From: JBFFXF01 sp041569895
GTDB lineage: Bacteria; Planctomycetota; UBA8108; JACQVS01
DNA: 5,008 nucleotides
Reading direction: 5' to 3'
Assembly (NCBI GenBank): GCA_041569895.1
Contig: JBFFXF010000401.1
Coordinates: forward strand, 1-5,008
The notes beneath the pieces are model-generated. The model saw only the letters and a list, made by a program, of their open reading frames with translations. It was not told the DNA's origin and searched no databases. Position 1 is the first letter of the stretch. Each line of letters begins with the position of its first letter. The position numbers and the translations under genes are program-made. This document shows, piece by piece, positions 1 through 4,792 of this stretch.

Positions 1-52
1 ACCGCGCAGAGCTCCACCGCGCAGAGCTCCACCGCGCAGAGCTCCACCGCGC
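1..52 (+). repeat. 15-bp tandem repeat at the left edge, 3.5 copies
   Basis: The unit accgcgcagagctcc occurs three times exactly (1-15, 16-30, 31-45), followed by 7 matching bases (46-52). Being 15 bp long it keeps the metalloprotease frame and encodes R-A-E-L-H three times, running into R-A-I-Q-H-E-L-T-H. Perfect copies at the very end of the sequence could be a real in-frame expansion or a repeat-collapse artefact of assembly. Confidence 0.9.
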
Positions 53-545
53 TATTCAGCACGAGCTGACCCATGCGCTCGTCAAGGGGCTCTTCGCGGC
101 CTGCCCGAACTGGCTGAACGAGGGGATCGCGCAGTACTTCGAGTACGCGCCCGTCCACGGGGGCGGCGTGGCGCGGGCCACCGCCACGGCGCACGCCACC
201 GCCGAGGCCGCCGGCGGCGAAGAGGCCGCGCTTCTGGAGCGGCGTCGCCTGGAGCGACGGCGCGAGGTGGTCGAGAAGCTGCGTCAGGGCGCATCCCGGC
301 GCGTGCCCTTCGCCCGCATCCCGGCGAGGCTCTGGGAGGTCTCGGACGAGGACGAGGCGCGCTGGACGTATCTCCAGGGGCTCGGCTTCGTCGAGCACCT
401 GGCGTCGCGGTATCGGGTCTTCCGGCTGCGGCTGCTGCTCGAGACGGCGCGCGAGGAGGGCTCGCTGGCGCGGGCGTTCCGGTTGACGTATGGAAAGACG
501 CTCGAGGAGCTCGAGGAGGAGTGGTGGCGGGCGATCAGCGGCTGA
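1..545 (+). CDS. Peptidase MA-like zinc metalloprotease, C-terminal part (5' end missing)
   Basis: The reading frame is open from the left edge (first full codon at 3) to TGA at 543-545, giving 180 residues of a longer protein. The zinc site is directly visible: HELTH at nt 60-74 and, 15 residues after its second His, the Glu of W-L-N-E-G (codon 120-122), followed by I-A-Q-Y-F-E. HExxH plus a downstream Glu in a WLNEG-A-YFE context is the signature of the peptidase MA-like gluzincins, in which the two His and the Glu bind zinc and the HExxH Glu is the catalytic base. After an Ala-rich and an Arg/Glu-rich stretch, the C-terminal part (Y-L-Q-G-L-G-F-V-E-H-L, then a helix ending E-E-L-E-E-E-W-W) matches the usual end of these proteins. 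The N-terminus, where a signal peptide or TPR repeats are often found, is missing, so location and substrate are unknown. The internal GTG at 168 lies after the active site and is not the start. The first 15 residues are RAELH repeats that may be an assembly artefact. Confidence 0.85.
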   Translation, partial: RAELHRAELHRAELHRAIQHELTHALVKGLFAACPNWLNEGIAQYFEYAPVHGGGVARATATAHATAEAAGGEEAALLERRRLERRREVVEKLRQGASRRVPFARIPARLWEVSDEDEARWTYLQGLGFVEHLASRYRVFRLRLLLETAREEGSLARAFRLTYGKTLEELEEEWWRAISG

Positions 546-551
546 GGCCGT

Positions 552-561
552 CCGCCGGCGG
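552..561. repeat. 10-bp palindrome in the gap between convergent genes
   Basis: ccgccggcgg is a perfect palindrome in the 21-bp space between the two converging stop codons (545 and 567). It could form a short hairpin in transcripts from either side. It is followed by a run of G on the plus strand and has no T-tract in either direction, so it is not a standard terminator. In DNA this GC-rich such a palindrome may be chance. Confidence 0.25.
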
Positions 562-566
562 GGGGG

Positions 567-746
567 TCACTTCGAGCGCTCGCCCGGCTCGCCGTCCCGG
601 GCCTCCGCGGCCACCCGCCGGTAACCGAGGTCCTTGACGATCTTGAGAACCTCCGTCCACGACAGGAACTTCTTGTTTTTCTCGAGTTTGTAGCGATCGA
701 TCGCCTTGATGAAGAGAAGCTCTTCGGAGGAGAGGGTCTCGAGCAT
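567..746 (-). CDS. Small conserved-looking protein, 59 aa, function unknown
   Basis: On the minus strand an ATG (744-746) opens a 59-codon frame ending in TGA (567-569). The product begins MLETLSSEELLFIKAIDRY and continues with a Lys/Glu-rich linker, F-L-S-W-T-E-V-L-K-I-V-K-D-L-G-Y-R-R-V and a short charged tail. The support is a near-perfect Shine-Dalgarno (AAAGGAGG, minus strand 761 to 754) seven bases before the ATG, and a regular amphipathic helix, W-T-E-V-L helix and G-Y-R-R-V pattern instead of the Arg/Pro/Ser run typical of spurious frames in GC-rich DNA. From memory, small proteins with 'LS-EEL-FIKAIDRYK ... F-WTEVL ... LGYRKV' recur in GC-rich environmental bacteria, with no assigned function. 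There is no signal peptide or membrane segment, so it is probably cytoplasmic. It may be a tiny helical DNA- or protein-binding module, but that is a guess. It converges on the metalloprotease gene, so it has its own transcription unit. Confidence 0.75.
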   Translation of the reverse strand: MLETLSSEELLFIKAIDRYKLEKNKKFLSWTEVLKIVKDLGYRRVAAEARDGEPGERSK

Positions 747-753
747 CGGAGGG

Positions 754-761
754 CCTCCTTT
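754..761 (-). promoter_or_regulatory. Strong ribosome binding site of the 59-aa gene
   Basis: Read on the minus strand the bases are AAAGGAGG, almost the full anti-Shine-Dalgarno complement, seven bases before the ATG at 746-744. This site fixes the start and is one of the main reasons to accept so short a gene. An upstream minus-strand ATG at 767-769 is in another frame and has no such site. Confidence 0.75.
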
Positions 762-841
762 CCAGCCATGCAGTCGCGTCTCCTCTTCTATCGTCCCTCG
801 CCGGCAGTCTCTTCAGCCGCCACCCGGCGCCGGCGCCCCGG

Positions 842-880
842 CCGGCCCCGTCGTCGCGTTCCGGAAATCCTCGGGGCCGG
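842..880. repeat. GC-rich inverted repeat (9-bp arms, 21-bp loop)
   Basis: ccggccccg (842-850) is exactly complementary to cggggccgg (872-880). The 21-bp spacer contains a small tccgga palindrome (860-865). It lies between the 59-aa gene (leftward) and the candidate promoter at 889-917 (rightward). It could be an operator, or a stem in the 5' leader of the leftward transcript. GC-rich composition makes chance repeats common, so function is uncertain. Otherwise, between 747 and 888, I see no convincing promoter for the leftward gene and no protein gene. Confidence 0.35.
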
Positions 881-888
881 ATGCGGTC

Positions 889-917
889 TCGACGCCAGGC
901 GACTAATCGGTTACACT
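889..917 (+). promoter_or_regulatory. Candidate sigma70-type promoter of the structured RNA
   Basis: A -35-like tcgacg (889-894, 4 of 6 to TTGACA) and a -10-like tacact (912-917, 4 of 6 to TATAAT) are separated by exactly 17 bp. This is one of the less GC-rich stretches nearby. The predicted start, about 924-926, falls at the outer end of the long RNA rod that begins at 928. That positional agreement is the best argument for it. The boxes alone would be weak evidence. Confidence 0.45.
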
Positions 918-923
918 TCAAGA

Positions 924-1176
924 GTTTAGTGCCGGCGTTCAGAAGTCCTCCGAGGGTTATGCCGGCGCCTCTGGCCCACAGCTGCGTTGCGCTCGGTCGA
1001 CGATTCTCTCCGCTGAATCGCCTCCCTCGCGCGCCTTGCTGTGAGCCAGAGCGCTCGCCCTGACCCTCGGATTACCCATGAACGCCAGCACTTAGAGTGC
1101 GTCTCGGCGCGGCGCCGGTGATCGCGCCAGCGGGCAGCGACGCGCTGCCGAGGGCGCCGTGCGACGCCCTTTTTTT
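924..1176 (+). ncRNA. Putative structured noncoding RNA with 6S-like rod (unassigned family)
   Basis: The region folds into one long interrupted hairpin. P1 is 928-941 with 1079-1092 (14 positions, one mismatch). A 7/7-nt internal loop follows (942-948, 1072-1078). P2 is 949-956 with 1064-1071 (8 bp, perfect). A symmetrical 12/12-nt bubble follows (957-968, 1052-1063). P3 is 969-982 with 1038-1051 (14 positions, one mismatch). The apical hairpin is 1001-1006 with 1015-1020. A second domain follows, closed by 1103-1108 with 1147-1152, with inner hairpins 1111-1115/1124-1128 and 1128-1132/1143-1147 (they share base 1128, so they need fraying or are alternatives). It ends in a terminator at 1151-1176. 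A promoter-like element lies just upstream, and no credible protein frame covers the region. A rod of about 170 nt with a central bubble between closing and terminal stems is the architecture of 6S RNA, which mimics an open promoter and binds sigma70 RNA polymerase. I do not recognise 6S sequence motifs, so the family is inference from shape only. Alternatives are a long attenuated leader of the HU gene just downstream, or a palindromic MITE-like element. Confidence 0.5.
1151..1176 (+). terminator. Intrinsic terminator of the structured RNA
   Basis: A 6-bp stem agggcg/cgccct (1151-1156 with 1165-1170) has an 8-base loop region in which one more C-G pair can form. It is followed at once by seven T (1170-1176). 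The orientation is plus strand, so something transcribed rightward must end here. The only candidate is the RNA beginning near 924, because the gene to the left is leftward. It lies 67 bp before the HU start codon. Confidence 0.8.
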
Positions 1177-1177
1177 C

Positions 1178-1206
1178 TTGTTTCACCCCGGGGCGCGGGG
1201 TATCGT
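1178..1206 (+). promoter_or_regulatory. Candidate sigma70-type promoter of the HU gene
   Basis: A ttgttt -35-like box (1178-1183) and a tatcgt -10-like box (1201-1206) are 17 bp apart. They come immediately after the upstream terminator and 37 bp before the HU ATG. Matches are 3 of 6 and 4 of 6. The spacer is almost pure G/C, which makes the two AT-richer boxes stand out. A separate promoter is needed if the terminator at 1151-1176 works constitutively. Confidence 0.4.
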
Positions 1207-1243
1207 CTTGAAGCATAAGTTCCTATCGCTGTAGGAGGTTGGG

Positions 1244-1627
1244 ATGCAAACCGTGACCAAGCGCGAACTGGTACAGCGGGTTGCTGAAAAGACCGGGGTC
1301 CAGCAGATCAACGCCAAGGAAGTGATCCAGTGCTTCCTTGACGAGATCATCAACGAGCTCGCCAAGGGGAACCGCCTCGAGTTCCGGGACTTCGGCGTTT
1401 TCGAGCCGAAGACGAAGGCGAGCCGCGTCGCGCGCAATCCCCGCACCGGGGACAAGGTCCAGGTGCCCGAGAAGACCACGGTCAAGTTCAAGGTTGGCCG
1501 TTTGATGAAGAAGAAGATCCAGAGTGACTACGACCCGTCGAGCGAGCGGGAGAAGGCCTCGGCGGCGGTCGAGAGCAAGAACGAGGGAGACTCCGGCGGC
1601 GTGCAGCAGGAGTTCGCGTCACCCTGA
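1244..1627 (+). CDS. HU/IHF-family DNA-binding protein with C-terminal extension (127 aa)
   Basis: This is a nucleoid-associated protein of the HU/IHF family, a dimer that binds and bends DNA. Residues 1-92 give the whole family fold: two N-terminal helices (T-K-R-E-L-V-Q-R-V-A-E-K-T-G-V then A-K-E-V-I-Q-C-F-L-D-E-I), the beta-turn G-N-R-L-E-F-R-D-F-G-V-F, and the DNA-gripping arm with R-N-P-R-T-G at residues 64-69, whose Pro corresponds to the intercalating proline. The fold ends K-F-K-V-G-R-L-M-K. Family members are about 90-100 residues. Here a tail of roughly 35 residues is added (from about 93), rich in Ser, Glu, Gly and Lys and probably disordered. The ATG at 1244 has AGGAGGT (1233-1239) five bases upstream, so the start is secure. 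Sequence does not tell HU from IHF subunits, and a single gene favours a homodimer. It is transcribed rightward with the lipoprotein gene 44 bp on, possibly as one unit. Confidence 0.92.
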   Translation: MQTVTKRELVQRVAEKTGVQQINAKEVIQCFLDEIINELAKGNRLEFRDFGVFEPKTKASRVARNPRTGDKVQVPEKTTVKFKVGRLMKKKIQSDYDPSSEREKASAAVESKNEGDSGGVQQEFASP

Positions 1628-1671
1628 TCGAGCTCGATCTCGAAGCTGGAGAGGGGGAAAGGAGACCCCAC

Positions 1672-2172
1672 ATGAATCGGTCGACTCTATCTTCCGTCCG
1701 TCGCGTGATTTCCGCCCGCCAGCTCGCGCTGGCCTGCGCGGGCCTGCTGGCCCTCCCGGTGCTCTCGGGCTGTTATACTTTTGTCAAGGCGCCCGGCAGC
1801 GCTGACCTCGAGCAGGTGGTCAACGCCGTCGAGAGCGTCCTCAAGGAGCGCTACTACCAGACCCGCGTCCACCGCTCGTCCGGCCACGCCTTCGCGTTCA
1901 GCCAGGTGGAGCTCGAGGGCGCCTACCCCGTGATGTACCGCATCGACGTCCACATCGTCCCGGAGCGCACCGGGCACTACATGCCGCGCGTCTTCGCCCG
2001 CAAGTACATGGACATCGCCGAGCCTCCGTTCGAAAGCGGCGATCAGTTCACGCATTACGACGTCGAGGGGAACCCGTTCGCGACCCAGAACTGGAAGCCG
2101 ATCATCTACGATCGGAGCCTCGCGCTGGAGATCCGCAAGGCGATTCTCGAGAAGCTCGAGATCCCCTCCTGA
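1672..2172 (+). CDS. Small lipoprotein of unknown function (166 aa)
   Basis: The N-terminus is a lipoprotein signal: basic residues (R10, R11, R16), a hydrophobic stretch (about 18-30) and the lipobox L-S-G-C at 31-34. Signal peptidase II would therefore cut before Cys34 and leave a lipid-anchored protein of 133 residues. No known domain is recognised. The mature part has a predicted helix (A-D-L-E-Q-V-V-N-A-V-E-S-V-L-K-E-R), then alternating polar and hydrophobic strands (Y-R-I-D-V-H-I-V-P), a stretch rich in aromatics, His and acidic residues (about 112-146), and a closing helix ending K-L-E-I-P-S. That looks like a small alpha/beta domain. The ATG has AAAGGAG (1658-1664) seven bases upstream. 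A strong terminator follows 50 bp after the stop, so it ends the transcript that may start at HU. There is no Asp at +2 of the mature protein (Tyr instead), so by the enterobacterial rule, which may not apply here, outer-membrane sorting would be expected. Confidence 0.85.
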   Translation: MNRSTLSSVRRVISARQLALACAGLLALPVLSGCYTFVKAPGSADLEQVVNAVESVLKERYYQTRVHRSSGHAFAFSQVELEGAYPVMYRIDVHIVPERTGHYMPRVFARKYMDIAEPPFESGDQFTHYDVEGNPFATQNWKPIIYDRSLALEIRKAILEKLEIPS

Positions 2173-2222
2173 CGCGAGCGCGATCCGGCCCGACGCGCGA
2201 TGCTTACCGGCACGGTCCGACG

Positions 2223-2270
2223 GAGGGCGCTGCCGTTTTCTCCGGAAAACCGCAGCGCCCTCGTTCTTTG
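2223..2270 (+). terminator. Strong intrinsic terminator after the lipoprotein gene
   Basis: An 18-position stem with a single C-C mismatch (2223-2240 with 2245-2262) is capped by a 4-base tccg loop. A moderately T-rich gttctttg (2263-2270) follows. The stem has GC-rich bases at its foot and a gttttc/gaaaac segment next to the loop. It lies 50 bp after the lipoprotein stop and 84 bp before the next start, cleanly separating the HU/lipoprotein unit from the sugar genes. The T-tract is imperfect, but stem length and position make termination likely. The minus-strand exit has no T-run. The rest of this gap (2173-2222, 2271-2353) shows no clear promoter. Confidence 0.8.
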
Positions 2271-2353
2271 GGCATCCGATAGAGGGAAAGCGGTCGAGGG
2301 AGCCGCCCGAGACTCCCCCCGTCGAGCGCCCATCCCGAGGTCGGAGCAGGAGC

Positions 2354-3610
2354 GTGGACCGTCCCGAGCGAGATCGTCCCGAGGACCGCGAGCCCGAGCG
2401 CGCCGGCGCGCATGCGGATCGCCCCGACCTCGAGACGCTGCGCGGACGGCGGATCCTCGTCACTGGCGGCACGGGCTCGATCGGCTCGCAGATCGTCGAG
2501 CAGCTCCTCGAGGGTGGCGCGGCGGTCGTCCGCGTCCTCAGCCGGGACGAGACGCGTCAGGTCGAGCTGCAGGAGCACCTGGCGCGGCGGGGCGCGCTCG
2601 GCCGCACACGCTTCCTGATCGGCGACGTCCGGGATGCGGATCGCCTGCGCCGCGCGATGGAATCGATCGACGTCGTCTTCCACGCCGCCGCCATGAAGCA
2701 CGTGCCGGCCTGCGAGTACAACCCCTTCGAGGCCGTGCAGACGAACGTCGTCGGCACGCAGAACGTCATCGCCTCGGCGCGTGACGCCGGCGTGCGACGT
2801 GTCGTTGTCATCTCGACCGACAAGGCTACCAGCCCGCAGAACACCATGGGCGCGACGAAGCTGCTCGCCGAGCGGCTGGTGTCATCTTCGCAGCAGTTCT
2901 CCTCGGGCCAGGTGCTCTGCGTGGTGCGATTCGGAAACGTTCTCGGCAGCCGCGGATCGATCGCGCCGCGGATTCTCGATCAGCTCGAGCAGGACGGCGC
3001 GGCGTCGCTGACGCATCCCGAGATGACGCGTTTCATGATGACCATCCGCGACGCGGTGTCGCTGGTGCTCGAGGCCGGCCGTCGGGCGCGTGGCGGCGAG
3101 ACCTTCATCCTCAGGATGCCGGCGCTGCGCGTGCGCGACCTCGTCGAGGTGCTCGTGGCCGAGTACGCCGCCGCGGCGCGCTGCCCGGCGAGCGACTTCC
3201 CGATCCGTCCGATCGGGGTGCGCGCCGGCGAGCGCATGCACGAGCGGCTGGTCACCGAGGAGGAGAGCCTGCGGACGAGAGCGGTGGGTGAGCGGCTGCT
3301 CGTCGTCGAGCCCGCGCCGCCGCTCGAGCGGCCGCACGGTCCGGAGACGTCTCCCGATCCCGGCATCGCGCTCGACTCCTCCCGCGGCCCGTTCCTCGCG
3401 CCCGACGAGATCCGCGACCTTCTCGGTCGCGCCGGCGTGCTCGACGAGATCCGCAGGCGAACGGTGCGCGGAGGCGACACGCCGGTCCGCGAGGCGTGCG
3501 CCGCCGCCGCCGTCGTCGCGCGGAACGTCGCGGGCGATGTGACGGGCGATGTGACGGACGACGTCGAGGACGACGTCACGGACGAGGTCGCGGAGACGGT
3601 GGTGTCGTGA
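2354..3610 (+). CDS. CapD/PglF-like nucleotide-sugar 4,6-dehydratase (SDR family)
   Basis: This is an extended short-chain dehydrogenase of the polysaccharide-biosynthesis type that turns a UDP-sugar, most likely UDP-GlcNAc, into the 4-keto-6-deoxy form. Visible motifs are the NAD-binding G-G-T-G-S-I-G (38-44), the H-A-A-A-M-K-H-V block (110-117), S-T-D-K-A (154-158) with M-G-A-T-K (165-169), R-F-G-N-V-L-G-S-R-G-S (192-202), H-P-E-M-T-R-F (221-227) and R-A-G-E-R-M-H-E (290-297). Met165 holds the usual SDR Tyr position, as in the PglF/WbpM/CapD group and unlike PseB, which suggests UDP-4-keto-6-deoxy-GlcNAc without C5 inversion. It lacks the membrane helices of PglF/WbpM, so it is soluble. The GTG at 2354 is the only usual start before the Rossmann motif, with GGAG (2343-2346) seven bases upstream. 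Two oddities are about 25 Arg/Asp/Glu-rich residues before the core, and a tail of about 95 residues (from about 320) ending in GDVT-like repeats. It overlaps the aminotransferase gene by four bases. Confidence 0.88.
   Translation: MDRPERDRPEDREPERAGAHADRPDLETLRGRRILVTGGTGSIGSQIVEQLLEGGAAVVRVLSRDETRQVELQEHLARRGALGRTRFLIGDVRDADRLRRAMESIDVVFHAAAMKHVPACEYNPFEAVQTNVVGTQNVIASARDAGVRRVVVISTDKATSPQNTMGATKLLAERLVSSSQQFSSGQVLCVVRFGNVLGSRGSIAPRILDQLEQDGAASLTHPEMTRFMMTIRDAVSLVLEAGRRARGGETFILRMPALRVRDLVEVLVAEYAAAARCPASDFPIRPIGVRAGERMHERLVTEEESLRTRAVGERLLVVEPAPPLERPHGPETSPDPGIALDSSRGPFLAPDEIRDLLGRAGVLDEIRRRTVRGGDTPVREACAAAAVVARNVAGDVTGDVTDDVEDDVTDEVAETVVS
3533..3592 (+). repeat. Degenerate 12-bp in-frame repeat, five units, in the dehydratase tail
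   Basis: Units ggcgatgtgacg (3533-3544 and 3545-3556), gacgacgtcgag, gacgacgtcacg and gacgaggtcgcg follow in frame. They encode G-D-V-T, G-D-V-T, D-D-V-E, D-D-V-T and D-E-V-A (residues 394-413). The result is a very acidic tail just before the stop, next to the start of the coupled downstream gene. The first two units are identical, which points to recent slippage duplication. Confidence 0.85.
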
Positions 3611-4755
3611 GCGCACGCGACGTCAGGATTCCCCTCGCGGCGCCGGAGGTCGACCAGGAGACCATCGAGCACGTCGCGCGCGTTCTCGGCGATCGCACCC
3701 TGTCGATCGGTCCGCGTCTCGAGGCGTTCGAGAAGCGCTTCGCGCGCTCGATCGGCACGCGCTTCGCGCTCGGCGTCAACTCGGGAACGTCCGGACTGCA
3801 CCTGGCGCTGCGCGTGCTCGAGGTCGGCCCCGGCGACGAGGTGGTGACGACGCCGTTCAGCTTCGTCGCCTCGGCGAACTGCGCGCTCTTCGTCGGCGCG
3901 CGGCCGGTGTTCGTCGACGTCGAGCCCGAGACGCTCGTCCTCGACGTCGGCGCAGCCGACGCCGTGATCGGCCCGCGCACGCGCGCCGTGCTCCCGGTGC
4001 ACGTGTTCGGCTACCCGGTGGACATGCCGCGGCTGCTCGAGCGCACGGCCCGACACGACCTCGCCATCGTCGAGGACGCGTGCGAGGCGGTGGGCGGCAC
4101 CGCCTGGGGCCGGCGCCTCGGCAGCTTCGGCGACGTCGGCGTCTTCGGCTTCTACCCGAACAAGCAGATGACCACGGGCGAGGGCGGCATGGTGGTCACC
4201 GACCACGAGGAGCTCGCGCAGCGCATCGGCAGCCTGCGCAACCAGGGTCGCTCCCCCGACGGCGACGGCCGCTTCGTCGACCTCGGCTACAACTACCGCA
4301 TGTCGGAGATCACCGCCGCGCTCGGCGAGAAGCAACTCGAGCGGCTCGACGGCTTCGTCGCCGCCCGCCGCCGCGTCGAGGCGCGCTACCACGAGCTGCT
4401 CGGTGACATCGAGGAGCTGCGGCTGATGCCCCGGAGCGAGAAGCGCAGCCCCTTCGTCTTCGTCGTCCGCGCCTCCCGACCGGAGCTGCGCGAGCACCTC
4501 CGGCGCCACCTCGCCGGGGCGGGCATCCAGAGCGCCGTCTACTTCCGCGCCATCCACCTCGAGCCGTACTACCGAGACCGCTTCGGCCACCGCGAGGGCG
4601 AGTTCCCCATCACCGAGCGCGCCGCCGAGACCTGCCTCGCCCTGCCCTTCTTCACCCGTTTGGGAGAGCAGGACCAGAAGGAGGTGGCGAGCGCGGTGAA
4701 AGAGGGCGTGGCATCGTGGCTGGCCGAGGGAACGGTCAGCGCAGCACGAACCTGA
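3607..4755 (+). CDS. DegT/DnrJ/EryC1/StrS-family PLP sugar aminotransferase (382 aa)
   Basis: This PLP enzyme would transfer an amino group, usually from glutamate, to the C4 keto group of the sugar made by the upstream dehydratase. Motifs: I-P-L-A-A-P-E-V at the N-terminus; N-S-G-T-S-G-L-H-L-A-L (58-68) for the phosphate; T-P-F-S-F-V-A-S (82-89); V-E-D-A-C-E-A (155-161) with Asp157 for the pyridine nitrogen; F-Y-P-N-K-Q-M-T-T-G-E-G-G (182-194) with Lys186 as the Schiff-base lysine; and G-Y-N-Y-R-M-S-E (227-234). Length is normal for the family. The GTG at 3607 overlaps the upstream TGA as GTGA, which implies translational coupling. It puts the family's usual start just before I-P-L-A-A-P. 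The in-frame GTG at 3496 would add 37 Arg-rich residues and is rejected. Glycan precursors such as bacillosamine, pseudaminic acid or perosamine use such enzymes. Exact product is not readable from sequence. Confidence 0.9.
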   Translation: MSARDVRIPLAAPEVDQETIEHVARVLGDRTLSIGPRLEAFEKRFARSIGTRFALGVNSGTSGLHLALRVLEVGPGDEVVTTPFSFVASANCALFVGARPVFVDVEPETLVLDVGAADAVIGPRTRAVLPVHVFGYPVDMPRLLERTARHDLAIVEDACEAVGGTAWGRRLGSFGDVGVFGFYPNKQMTTGEGGMVVTDHEELAQRIGSLRNQGRSPDGDGRFVDLGYNYRMSEITAALGEKQLERLDGFVAARRRVEARYHELLGDIEELRLMPRSEKRSPFVFVVRASRPELREHLRRHLAGAGIQSAVYFRAIHLEPYYRDRFGHREGEFPITERAAETCLALPFFTRLGEQDQKEVASAVKEGVASWLAEGTVSAART

Positions 4756-4792
4756 TCGCCGACGAGCGTTCCGAAGCCCGCGCACCGCCGAG

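Noticed and set aside
284..769. A 161-codon minus-strand frame overlapping the protease and the 59-aa gene
   Set aside because: It is Arg/Ser-rich with no motif. Its ATG lies just before the good RBS that clearly serves the 59-aa frame.
928..1092. Palindromic MITE-like element with agtgccggcgttca ends
   Set aside because: No convincing target duplication at the outer ends. Pairing continues in several separate stems with symmetrical loops, and a promoter and terminator flank it, which favours an RNA. It is not fully excluded: many copies in the genome would revive it.
924..1176. tRNA, tmRNA, SRP RNA or RNase P RNA
   Set aside because: No tRNA cloverleaf or TTCGAATC-like T arm, no SRP GGAAG-type apical motif, no RNase P conserved core, and too short for tmRNA.
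926..1216. Small open frames on both strands through the structured region (for example 926-1216 minus, 881-1063 plus)
   Set aside because: No RBS and Arg/Pro-rich products. The strong nested base pairing and terminator explain the region better.
1687..2472. A 261-codon minus-strand open frame
   Set aside because: It mirrors the lipoprotein gene, runs through the terminator hairpin and into the next gene, and lacks a convincing RBS or protein-like pattern.
3496..3606. Upstream GTG start for the aminotransferase
   Set aside because: It would add 37 Arg/Gly-rich residues encoded opposite the dehydratase repeat tail. The GTG at 3607 gives the normal family N-terminus and a GTGA overlap.
2980..4785. 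A 601-codon open frame on the minus strand
   Set aside because: It lies opposite two well-recognised genes. It is open because GC-rich codons leave few stops in the mirror frame. Its product is Arg/Ala/Ser/Asp-rich without motifs.
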